From contig NC_077243.1 in assembly GCF_947179165.1 (NCBI RefSeq), positions 51,574,001 to 51,638,000 on the forward strand: a stretch of 64,000 nucleotides of DNA. The letters are read 5' to 3'. The position numbers and the translations under genes were made by a program. The stretch comes from Solanum dulcamara (lineage: Eukaryota; Streptophyta; Magnoliopsida; Solanales; Solanaceae). The notes beneath the pieces were generated by a model that did no database searches, was not told the origin of the DNA, and saw only the letters and a list, made by a program, of their open reading frames with translations. Within the stretch, counting starts at the first letter, position 1, and each line of letters starts with the position of its first letter. Shown here one piece after another: positions 24,547 through 35,253 of the stretch.

Positions 24547-26690
24547 CTAGACCAGGAGTAAGTGCGCTAGGAGGCACTTTACTGACAGTCTCAGCTGGAG
24601 AACCAAAAAGTGCAGCACTACTGGATGATACTCCAACCTTAGTAGCCTCAATCTGCTGCCTCTCGAGCTCCTGTTTCTCCTAAACTTATCTCTTGAAAGC
24701 TCATCGATCCCTTTTTTACTCTTTGCTCTATGCTCACCCAACCCTTTTTGAATCATTTGGGAATCATCTTCTTCTTGATGCTTTTTTCCCTTGCCCTTTT
24801 TATTAGGATCAGGTGCAAAAATGAAGCCCTACACTCCCTCTAGCTGTACAGGTGTGGGCGGTGTGGAAAACAAATAGAGTAAAGTATCTGTAGCACTTGC
24901 CGGAATAGTAAAGGCCGACTCTGCTTCTAATTTATCCATGGCTTCTTTCAAGGAAGCCATCTCTTCCCTGAAAGACTCATGGTCTGCATCACCTAGATGA
25001 TCACTTTTATTGGTGATGTATTCCTCAAGGACATAAATGCAGCTCTGTATTAGTGTCACCTCATGTTTTACCTCGGTATGAATATGAGTTACCTCCTCCT
25101 ATATCTGTGTTTTAATAACCCTAGGTAGTCACTCGATCAGTTGATCAACCAATGCCCGTGTCTACCTTTAGTACTACACCATATTCTTAAGGAGTGCATA
25201 AGGGATAGTTATCATCATACCTGAAACTAGATAAGCCTAGTGTCACCCTCGGGCTGCTTGGTGGCCTCATACATCGAAGGGAATGCTATTGCACCCTCTA
25301 ATGTAAGCATAGGAGGCGGTGGGCCTTTAGCAATTATGACTGGCCTAAGAGATCAGCCCAACTTGGATTTGTACAATGGGTTCTCTAAATCTTTTATGAG
25401 CGCCGCATTTGTGGACTTAGATTCTGGGCTGTGCTGGTCAAAGTGATTGTTTACCACTCTCCCCGTGGCCTCGCATAACACAGTTATCAAACCAGGGAAT
25501 AGGTGTCCAACCCGTTCATTAAATGCTCGGTCTTAAATTTCATCCATAATTAGCCTCACACTGTGTAGTCCAAACCTAAGTATAATGTAAGCTAATAGAG
25601 ATGCTTGTATGGGATGAAGGGTGTTGTCGTTGGCAGTTTGTTAGAGACAGGCATGGACAATCGCCCAAGAAACCTTAGTTGGATATGTGAGGGATGCCTT
25701 AGTAATCTACTGCCTTGCATTTGCGACCTATGGCGCATTTACTCCCCTAATAGCAATATGTTTTCTGACCCATTGTACAATTATTTGTCATACTACAGGA
25801 TCACCCATCTTTTATTAACTACTAACCTCATGGTGTTGGTTCTTATAAAGACTTATCCAAACAATCGTTTGAAATCTTAGCCATATAGAAACCTATTGAT
25901 TATAGTATTAGAGATATCCACTATCATGCCTCGAACTGTAACTTCATTCAATTATGATTGATTTAATGCTAATACCCTCTTTTTCCTTTTGGTAGTCCCC
26001 TCAGCCATATCATTGAACATTAAGGAAGCATGGGCCGAATAGAATTCCTGTACTAGATTTTAACCATAATATCCTGGGTCTTTAGTCATCCACCCAAGCT
26101 AATGCTTGTAGAAGAGGTCTTTGAGCTCAGTTAGGGAAAAGAGATTGTCGGTAACACTCGGATCTCTGGCACAATTGCTGGTTTACACAATCCCTTAGAG
26201 CCTTTGGTTAGGCCATTCAGAAAGATATCATATTGGCCCATAATTGACCACCTATTTCGCCAAAAAATGATGCTATGTCGGCGTGCAATCGGGTCACTTT
26301 CCTTTGCATGAGAAAACCACTCTATAGAGTCTAGGACATCATAACTAGCACCTTCTGTGCTCTCCTCACCAACATTACTGCCCGCCTCTCTGAATTGTGC
26401 ATAATCCCCACTTATCTAATTGGGTGAGCAAGTTTTCTCCTCTTAAGACTGGGAGGGAGTGGCCTCAACCTCAGTAGCTTCTTTAGGCCTAGTCATACGG
26501 GGAGCGTGAAGAGAGATGTGGGTAACCACTTGAACTTCTGACCCACTCGATTCATCATTTCTCAACCCTTATGCCGACTCTTGTGCTGACTTATTCTCTA
26601 ATTCTTTGGATGGGGAGTCGTGGAGTTAGTATTAGGAAGCATTCTTGGTGCATGGTTGCAACATGGTACCTACAAAATCTCCAAGTGGTG
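24547..26690 (-). pseudogene. E5 extra ORF: putative plant transposon protein (env-position ORF)
   Basis: Downstream of integrase, on the same strand, is a decayed ORF of about 700 codons. From the N-terminal side: an acidic, low-complexity part, then SIEWFSHAKESDPIARRHSI, SLTELKDLFYKH, VTVRGMIVDISNTIINRFLY (about 25940-25880), NDNTLHPIQASLLAYIILRF, IMDEI, DRAFNERVGHLFPGLITVLC (about 25560-25490), then a Glu/Lys-rich helical part (EEMASLKEAMDKLEAES, 25059-24829) and a basic C-terminus. The central blocks resemble the putative plant transposon protein domain common in Solanaceae Athila-like elements (recognised from memory). Function unknown; no transmembrane segment seen, so an Env role is not supported. 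Several stops. Confidence 0.65.
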
Positions 26691-27719
26691 AGTATTTGAA
26701 GAAATCGATGCAACAAATTAAAAGAGGTACTCAGACTTCCCTATCATTTATACAAACATGACAATAACCCTTAAGAAGTAACGTTTCTCAGTCTATCATA
26801 AGGTGATCGCAAGTGGAAACTTAAAACAAAAAAATATCTATAGCTTGGAGAAATTCAAGAAATTTGTCAAGTTTGGAAGTACAAAAGATCACCTGGGCCA
26901 TGTAGATAATCACAAACCATGAAGGCTTATGTATTGCCTTTCAGTGGCTATGTCTAAGGAGGTTCTTGGAAAATTTCCAAGTGTAGGAACCACGGAATAT
27001 GACCACGGTCCATGATGAACTTCATGGTCCGTAAATTGTCCCGTGATCATACACTTGTAAATTATCAGTATGGAGGACAACGATTCTCTACCACTGATCG
27101 TTAAGTGCAACACGGTCCATGGTAAAGGTCATTGTCCTCGACCTTTCAGTTTCGCCATTAACAACCAAATTTCGCAACTTTAAACAATTTCAGCCCATTT
27201 TCATATACATAACACGAGTACACTCACATTAGCAAATTAAACTCAGTATGCACGTGGCTTCTATATCACATAAGGACAAAATTCTGAATCAAATACCATA
27301 ATGAATGTCATCATCACAGAGAAACACAAAATATTTGAACCTATCCGCATAGCCATAACAAAATCACCACAACAATGCAAGAAAGTGAAAAGAAATACTT
27401 ACTTGATTTTGTATTCCAAGATGACTAAATTGTTTTGAAGTAGTAGGGCACACAATGGACACTCACAAAACACTCTATGTAATTTTGAAATTGCAGGGCT
27501 TGGGCGGTTTTTATACGAAGGAATATGGAAGAAAGGCATAGTGCTGCTTTATATTAGGAAATGCCTGAATTTTGTGGTAGAAAATGGGTTATAACCATAA
27601 GACCTAATTAATTTGGACCCGGGTCAAAACCGGGTCGAATAATTTTAATTCATCCAACATGCTTTACGATCTGTGGTTGACACTCGTGATGATGACTGTG
27701 GTCCATATTCTAGCATTGT
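26691..27719 (-). other. E5 spacer between integrase and the extra ORF
   Basis: No protein similarity seen on either strand. It contains CCACGG/CCGTGG-type repeats (26980-27130, 27660-27720) like those in the E4 and E10 LTRs. In Athila-like elements a long untranslated spacer at this position is common. Confidence 0.5.
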
Positions 27720-28232
27720 GACATGGGAGTTGAAATAAGCATCCTCGTTCAATCAATTTTGTTGTCATTTATAGATTTTTCTAGAATCTCCTTGATTTCT
27801 TGGTTTGGCACCTCAACCTACCCACTAGACTAGGGATAAAATGGGGTAGCTACCTTGTGTTGTCTCACACGGTATTATCTAGTAGAGTCCAAAAGATCAT
27901 ATTACAGAAATGGGAGCCTCCATCACTGATAATAGCTCAAAGAGTCCCAAACTTGGAAAAGATGTTTCTTAGAAGGAAACCCACAATACTCTTGCTCTCA
28001 TTATCTGGTAAGGAGATGTCTTCAACCAATTTGGACACATAATCATTACAAGAATGTACTTCATCCCATATGAACTCACGAATGAACCCATGAAATTGAT
28101 GTCCCATATATCAAACAATTCCACCTTCAGAATTGGTGTCATAGGTCACTCTTGACGGCTAGATATGTTACTTTACCTTTGACCCTGGTCACATCTTTTC
28201 ACCAAGTCATGTGTATCTTTAAAGAGAGTAGG
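27720..28232 (-). pseudogene. E5 integrase core, split from its N-terminus
   Basis: On the minus strand from 28232: KDTHDLVKRCDQ (end of the zinc-binding module), PMTPILKVELFDIWDINFMG (first catalytic Asp in the D-I/F-M-G motif), FVSSYGMKYILVMI, ENKSIVGFLLRNIFSKFGT-like sequence, AIISDGGSHFCN (second Asp retained), HKVATPFYP and a Q-V-E-V motif with the catalytic Glu (VEVPNQEIKEILEKS). Two or three stops are present. The IDFMG and SDGG motifs differ from the chromovirus integrases elsewhere in the window and mark this as the Athila/Tat side of Ty3/gypsy. E6 is inserted immediately upstream, in the FYWPT codon region. Confidence 0.85.
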
Positions 28233-29048
28233 TGTTACACCTCGAGTCCCTCACTAAAGGGACGGATACTTACATAGGCATGCAAATGAGAATATAGGGA
28301 TACAGTTGTGACCTCAAGCCCCATAGTGGACCAGATGTATGATGATGACATATAAGATAAGATTATGTCGTATACAATGATATGATGCCGTATATGATGA
28401 CTTGATTAAATAATCTACATGATGAGAGGGGATGCTGATATGCTGATATGGTAATATGATGAAATAGTTATGATACCAAGTTCCTTAGCGAGCTGGAAAC
28501 AACGTATGATTATGTATATGACTACGTATCCTAAGGTGCAGGTACATTAATTTGTTAATTGTTACACTTGTCCCTTGCATCTTTGTTTCAGTTAGTCTCA
28601 GCTATGATGTGTTATGTTTTACATACTCAGTACATATATCATACTGACCTCCCTTTCTTCGGGGGGGGGGGGGGGGGGAGGGGGATGCATTTCATGCCCG
28701 CAGGCTTTTGGTGCTGATCATATAATGTAAATAGTTATTTATTCAGGGGTACAGTGTGGCCCTGTCCCGCCATATGTCACTGTTAATATTCTTAGAGGTT
28801 TGTAGATATATGTAGGTGGGTTGTTTATGAGTTTAATTCAGTTTTGCCTATATGACATATTATAGATGTTATTATGGTAAGGCAGCCTTGTCGGCCCTTG
28901 CATGACATGGTGTAAATGAAAGAGGCTATATGCAGACGAATTTGCTATCACCCTCTGGATTCTTGTGTATAGTTCTTATAGTTGAGATTTATGTATATGG
29001 GGGTCCAGGTCGGACCCCAGTCACGACCTCTAGAGTTGGGTCGTGACA
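28233..29048 (+). repeat. E6 5' LTR with internal deletion
   Basis: The first 9 bases (TGTTACACC) equal the start of the E6 3' LTR at 33063, and the next bases (GAGTCCCTCACTAAAGGG) equal the 3' LTR at about 45771. About 3 kb is missing between, with CACC shared at the joint. From there 28245-28760 parallels 45771-46336 (ACTTACATAGGCATGCA, GAGAGGGGAT, GTTCCTTAGCGA). It ends TGACA at 29048. It includes a run of 18 G at 28661-28678. Confidence 0.82.
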
Positions 29049-29052
29049 AAAG

Positions 29053-29064
29053 TGGTATCAGAGC
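29053..29064 (+). promoter_or_regulatory. E6 primer-binding site (initiator Met-tRNA)
   Basis: TGGTATCAGAGC, a perfect match to the usual plant initiator tRNA-Met primer site, 4 bases after the LTR end. Confidence 0.92.
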
Positions 29065-31300
29065 GGTCCTTCCTTAAAATATCTATAGACCGTGTCTAGT
29101 AGAGTCTTGTTTATCGGTGTGTTGTGCGCCACATCTATAAATAGAAGGCTACAAGGAATTTAGGATGTCACCTTTCTTTCATATCTAAGATCGTGCGATA
29201 GAGCCTAGCCATAGGACATGAAATTCCTTTTTCTAACCTTTGGTTTCAACTGAAGAACGACATCAACAGAAGAAAATGACGGATGACATTGGAAGCTACC
29301 TAGTGTACAAGTAAGTAATGGTGTGAAAGAGGCATACTGGGTAAGGTAAGAAGATTGAAATATGATTGAAATGTAAAGTCGAAGATTGAAGGGAAAAGTA
29401 GAAAAGAAAGTGTAATGGGTGCATTTCAAGTTGGACATACGAGGTAAGTTCATTATTTTATATTATTGTTGATATTGGGCGCCCTGGGTGGCGGTGATAT
29501 TAATAAATATATGTTGTCCCTGTGAGGAATTATTGGTATTTCCTGAGTGCAGGTTTGGGATAGTAAGGAATATAGAGGAAACTCTGCCGATTTTTTTTTT
29601 GAAATAAAAAAAGAATAAGATATAAGGTTGTAGTATATCTTGAGAGATTGTATCCATGGTAACGATAAGATCCGACTAAACTAGGAGTACAAATGACTTT
29701 GGGAAATAAGTAAATTGCAGTATGGGTGGTAATTAGAAGGTCGATACTGATATGGTGAGAAGAATGGAGATGGATATGAACTTATTAAGACTGCCTATGA
29801 GGAATTAAGGATGAGAATGACGAGGGAGGATAAGGGGGTTAAGTACGCTTGCTTCACCAGGCGGTATTAGTCTAGAGTAAGGATCGTGAATAAAGGTTAA
29901 GAAATATTACCCTCCGGGATTAACCATGAGCAGAATATAGTGTGAATATAATGAGGATTATCATGGAAGTACATAGGGCCTAGTAACGAAGTAACTAAAG
30001 AATGTGATTATAAGTAAGATTAGGAGTCAGCATCGAGTACACGATAAGGATGAAAGCGCATGAAGAAAAAAGGGGTATTGTGTATATGTACGTCCACCAT
30101 GGAAAATAGTACGATGCCTCAAGGATAAGGGAGGTAGCTCTGCAAGACCATTGATACATTGTGATCCTATTAAAAGGAACAAGTGGTATTCAGTGGGATA
30201 AAGATGGTGTTATACCAAAGCTATAAACACGTGTCATCAGAGTATAAGTGCCCCCGAACTGCAAATTAGACATGATTATAAGAACTAGTGACATACTGAT
30301 TGGGATGAAGAAAATGTGTCTTTGACTAAGCTACTACATTAGTTATATGATTCGAGTACTAGTACTGGGACTAGATTGTGTACTATTTATCGAGAATTCT
30401 AAGCACCCCATGGTTGTATTAAGGTTTCTTATAGTGGCAACCTAAAGTATAAATGAGTTAATAGAAGGTGTAGACATGGTACAGTATGTAAAATATGCTG
30501 GAATAGAATCATATGCGTATGAACAATTGAAAATAAACAGAGGATGACAGGGGTACGCCCTAAAGGAGGGAAGTAGATAAGAGAAATACATGTGTGAGAT
30601 GAAATCAATTAACACTATCACATGTTTACAAGAATATTTAAGTTTCAAGCGAGATCCCATACTGGCACAAGTTGGCAGGAGCTTGAGGCCAACAATAAAT
30701 AGATAGGAGCCGCGGTATTTGAGACCGTGCAAAGAATCATTAGTAGAACCCTAAGGGATGGGTGCCTACCACAAGGGGTGAATACGATAATAGAGTAGGA
30801 CTGATCAAACTAAGGACCGTGTAAAGGTTAGTAAGGCTGTATTTGGGTAAAGATTAAGATATGGCAACAACGTCATTAGCCGCTGATATGGTGACATACA
30901 AGTAGCAAGGATAAAGAATGGAAAATCTCTTACGGCAGAAAATGAGAAAACCAAGGAGTACATAAAGGATGAAAAGAAAGGAGTAGGACAAAATAGCATT
31001 GGCGCGAGCAAGTTCTAGTGTGAAGTCGATATGTAAAGCAATATGGGCTGGGAAACGAAAAGATTAAGTATATCTTATACAGGTTGTATCAGAATGGTTA
31101 TGCAACCTATGAATATGTATATATTGAGTATAGGTCAAGTGAGAAGTACATAAGAAAAGGAGATAGGATGTTTTGGATACGTTACAGAGAGATGTCAAGA
31201 TGGGTTAGACCAAACTACCGAGATGGGGTGAGTACTAAGGGAAAAATAGGACCTAGCCGTGGTTGAACCAACGATCTATCCGGACATCGAGTGTAAGACA
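29065..31300 (+). other. E6 non-coding internal cassette
   Basis: The sequence after the primer site carries no recognisable gag or protease but is closely matched by E11 59249-60920 over about 1.7 kb, and in part by E7 40594-41090. Landmarks include TATTGGGCGCCCTG (about 29472), GGAATATAGAGGAAACTCT (29567), a tract around GTACGCTTGCTTCACCAGG (29843), and CACGATAAGGAT (30040). Open frames here are short. The first about 100 bases (29081-29170) are the leader also found in E4, E7, E10 and E11. Shared retention suggests it travels as part of a non-autonomous family. Confidence 0.75.
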
Positions 31301-31939
31301 GGGGTGGAGAGGGCAAGGTGAAGCATGAAGGCTAGCGAGAAGACGCTAAGGTAAATCCTAGGCTAAGTTGAGTGCCTTCGCACATTATTGTAAGTATTGC
31401 AATGGAACGTGACACGAGGACTTCCCAGGGGGGTCACTAATCCTAGTACTACTCTCTCCCAAGCACGTTTAACTTCAAAATTCTGGTGGGATCCGGTGCC
31501 TTAGTACTGCTATGATCGCACGAGATGGAAGAATCCGAACTAGCGGCGAAGTAACAATACGAGATTATGTACCTAGAGTGTTATAAGTTACACTAAGGGA
31601 ATTATGAAAGGGCTTAAGCAAAGAAAGTAGGATTAGCTGATTACTAACAGATGGCGCACTTGTATGCCAAAGATCTTCAACATAATACCAGTTAATGATA
31701 GGCAAACCATGAAATAGCTATACAGGTCATTATGTGCGGGGACTTCAGCACAACTTGGTAGCCGACTCTGATGGGAAAAAATCAAAACCCCAAAAGGCAA
31801 GGGTACTAGTTGATATCATCTAAGGAAAGCAAGATGTAAGGTACAAGGTCGAAGATTCCACAACACGACCTTGGCTACAAGACTCACTTTGCACTACCTG
31901 GACAGATAATTCTATATGGAATGTTATCCGCAGATTAAC
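31301..31939. other. E6 interior, no readable gene
   Basis: This lies between the cassette and the integrase remnant. A few weakly pol-like words occur, but no domain can be supported on either strand. Confidence 0.4.
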
Positions 31940-32940
31940 AAGATCAGCCCACGTTCCTCCAATCAAAGACTACCTGCTCAACCGAGATGGTGTGAAATTA
32001 TAGATCAAGAGGGTGGTAGGACCTTATGGATTTCCGATATCTATTATCTTAGATAAAGGAGCCCAAGTTACAATTAACTACTGAAGATCAGTTTATGAAG
32101 AGATTGGGAAGATAGATAGGTCGTTGTACACCATTTTACCCTCAGACTAATGGACAAACTAAGCTTACTAGCTAAACGTTAGACGATATGTTGCAGCCTA
32201 TATTGTTGACTCCAAAGGTAACTCGGACAATTGCCTACAACCTATCAAAAGTACTTATAATATTAACTATCGTTCTAGTATCCAGATGGCCCCGTACGAT
32301 ACTTGGTATGGAAAATAGTGTAGGTTGCCAATTGATTGGTTTGATGGAAGTAAAACATGACTAATACACCCAGATGTGGTTCAATAAGCAGTATAGAAGG
32401 TCAAGCTTATTCGGGAGATATTATTAGCAGCTCTGAGTCGATAGAAGTCATACGCAAATAATCGACGTCGATCTCTAGAGTTTTAAGTTATAATTAAGCA
32501 CTCTCAAAAGTGTCATCCATAGAGAAAGTGATGAGAACCAGCAAGAAAGAGTACCTTAGTCGGAGATACATTGTATCTTATCAGACACTCCGATAAATAG
32601 GCAAGGTTGCCTGCAAGTTGGACTTACAAGTGAATCCGGAAGTAGTACATCCAGTCTTCCAAGTATCGATGCTTTGCAAGTATATTTATGATCCTTCCCG
32701 AGTATATTTTGCAGATGATATCTAGTTCACAGAGGAGTTATCCTATGAGAATCAACTGGTTGCCATCCTAGATCGGCGGAGTAGGGGGTGGTGAATTAAG
32801 TACATAGCTTTTGCCATGGTGTTATGGCAAAATGAGAGTCATGAAGAAATGACCTAGGGAGCTGAAAGGGAAATGAAGCACAAGTCTCTTACCTATTCTC
32901 TACGTCTACAGGTAATCCCAACCTTTGGAACTCTCATATT
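31940..32940 (+). pseudogene. E6 integrase remnant and chromodomain-like tail
   Basis: Broken plus-strand frames show RLTRSAHVPPIKDYLL, then VVGPYGFPISIILDKGAQVT (second Asp present, family SDRGAQF changed to LDKGAQV), PSD then a stop in place of the family's PQT-D-GQ, and SSIQMAPYDTWYGK followed by CRLPIDWFDG. The tail reads GKVACKLDLQVNPEVVHPVF, QVSMLCKYIYDPSRVYF and ELSYENQLVAILDRR. It is the same lineage as the E1 integrase. About six stops occur. The N-terminal zinc module is not visible; 31300-31940 is unreadable. Confidence 0.78.
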
Positions 32941-33048
32941 GATTGCTCGGTGAAAGTATGTGTTATTGCGATGTAATAGAGAAACTCTCTTATAGTCGGT
33001 ATAAGATCTTGAGTAGGGTTTTGGTTCACATTAGAGGATGAATGTTCT

Positions 33049-33062
33049 AAAGAGGGGAAGGA
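33049..33062 (+). promoter_or_regulatory. E6 polypurine tract
   Basis: AAAGAGGGGAAGGA directly precedes the TG of the 3' LTR and follows the GGATGAATGTTC end motif of the interior. Confidence 0.85.
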
Positions 33063-33616
33063 TGTTACACCCCATACTTTTGTACCTTGGAAGGTTCTTA
33101 AGCTTATTAAGTATCTTGAAAGGTTCCTAAGCTTTTGGAAGGATTCTTAAGTTTCTTAAAGCTTCTTAAAGCTTCCGAATATTCTTAGAATTTACCATGG
33201 GAACCGGATAGACCATAACGCTATCAAACAACTCTAAGGAAGGGAGAATGTGACACCTCATGATAGAGAAGATTGGAAATAGCATTGTAAGAATCCAGAA
33301 GAAGTTGGAGACAAAATAATGAGTCGTAGGACTTGAATTACGTACGTAAGATACTAACTTGGAAATCTTACTTACTTAATCTACTTGACTACATACCAAG
33401 CTAACGTAGCAAGGATTACACAGGTTTGTAAAGTAAGAAGAGATTACGAACCCACGAGGAGGAAAAGAGAGTGACACGTGGAAGCATGAGAGAGTGCTAT
33501 GTGGCAGCAAGGGAGAGTGTCACGTGGCAGAAACTGGATCAAGGGGGTGGACCCCCCCCCACCTTCCACTTGGCAGCCTATGGTAGGAGGAAGGGATGTG
33601 TTGGCCCAATAAGAGC

Positions 33617-33690
33617 TTGACACGTATCACCACTTAGGGATTGACATGTGTCACCACTTAGTGGTTGATATGTGTCACCCCCCTAAATTA
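33617..33690 (+). repeat. Three 24-bp G-box-like tandem repeats upstream of TATA (E6 3' LTR)
   Basis: Units start at 33617, 33641 and 33665: TTGACACGTATCACCACTTA type. The core TGACATGTGTCA/GACACGTGTC resembles a G-box palindrome. The TATA-like TATATATATAT follows at 33696-33706. Confidence 0.85.
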
Positions 33691-33695
33691 GACTC

Positions 33696-33706
33696 TATAT
33701 ATATAT
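33696..33706 (+). promoter_or_regulatory. Likely LTR core promoter TATA (E6 3' LTR)
   Basis: CTATATATATATG lies just after the 24-bp repeats and about 128 bp before a consensus splice donor AAGGTAAG at 33831. The same order is seen in E7, E9, E11 and E12. Inferred promoter; no transcript data. Confidence 0.6.
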
Positions 33707-35253
33707 GTTATGAATCATTATTATCTACAATAAAGTCATTATCTTCCTAGTTCAAGAGACTTCTAAAGAAAGAAAGAAGAGAAGAAAAATCTACAACTAG
33801 AGAGAGAGTAGTTTCGTCCAAGGACAAAGAAAGGTAAGCCTCCAATTTCATTCTGTGAATTAATTATCTAGGGTATACCAAGATGTTTTTAAGATATTAA
33901 TAATGTAAATTTATTGTTTGGATCATCACCAAAACGCTAGCAAGAAGCCACAAAGTTTTAGTTGTGCTTAAGGAAATTCCGAGGCAAGTTTTGGCGAGTT
34001 TTGGACTAGGTAAGGTTTTTCCTTTAAAATTAGAGTTTATGATAATTTTATAAGGTATATTACATTTCTTCAATAATGTTTGAAGTGGAAAATTTGCATA
34101 AGGATGCTTGAGGTTAGAAACAAACTAAATTGCAGTCGTCATAGCTAAATTGAAGTCGCGTAGGGTGTTGTGATTGTAGGCTGTAGTTGTAGCGGGTGTG
34201 GTTGTGTGTTTCAAGTCTCTAAAGGGTTATAAAAAGGGTGTGTTTTCTTCTGGTTTCATCCACACTACCCCCCATTTAGTAATGTTAAATGTTTTACGAA
34301 ATAAAGGTTAAAAACTCTATTTTGGTATCGTAGTTTTGAGCTAGTTGTTTGGAGTTGTATTAGGTAATGCTGAAGTGATTTATTTATATAAATGCTGCTA
34401 GTTTTGTTGTTGGTATGGTTGTTGACATTTTTTCTTAGTGAAATCTTGGGGATGTTGAAGTTATAGGGGAGATGCTGCCCGATTTTCGGTAACTTTATTA
34501 CTAGTAACAAACTAGTCGAGGGTATTGGATAAGGAAATGATTCCTATGGGTACTTGGTTGTAGAGTTGGAAATCGGAAAGCGAAAGGTCATTAACCTCAG
34601 TATTACTCTCATGTTATTAGGTCAAGAATGTAACGAGGCGAGATGGATTACAGTTAATCCACAAAAGATATGTGAAGCTTACCCTTTTCTTTTCTTTTGG
34701 CATTTCATGGCCTTAAGTTATATATATACACAATTTGGGAGTCATTCCATTCATAAAGCGTTGATTAGGAATCAAGGCCCTTGTTCACTTCTGGATGTTA
34801 CAACTCCTACAATAAGTGGAGTCCTCTCCTTTCAAGTCTTCTGTAGGATGATAAGTAGTACATATAAGGCTTGTCTATTTCTCTCTTTGAAAGGGGCTTA
34901 AGGTAAGGGAAATGATGTCTGATATTAGTTTAGAGATAATTTCATTTAGAGGTTCCAAATATAATTCGTGACTTGTAGTCACTTCTGAATACTAAGGGTC
35001 GTACAGTTGTTAGATTACTACTCCCGAGCCACATATATGTTGAATAGTAAGTGGAAATATAAACTTCTATTCTGAAATGATCTGAGAGGATAAATGTTTG
35101 TGATTGCATAAGCTGTATCTATGATTGCATAAGCTATGTGTCTTTGATTGCATAAATTAAGTATTTGATTGCATAAATTATATGGCATTATCTTGGTACA
35201 CGCTTGTGGTTCCTGAGGCCCTAATTGATTAGATCCCTAATAACATCTAAAGA

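Larger units (their letters stand above)
33063..35253 (+). repeat. E6 3' LTR, first part (upstream of E7)
   Basis: It starts TGTTACACCCCATAC. Its first 650 bp parallel the E11 LTRs: CTTAAG-rich start, CTATCAAACAACTCTAAGGA, GGAATCCGGAAGG-type sequence, GTGCCATGTGGCAG, the 24-bp repeats, TATA and GGTAAG. It breaks at 35253, where E7 begins, and resumes at 45275. The open frame at 34554-34901 lies within it and is not a gene. Confidence 0.85.

Noticed and set aside
34554..34901. Plus-strand open frame of 115 codons
   Set aside because: Inside the E6 3' LTR, with no family resemblance and no counterpart in related LTRs.
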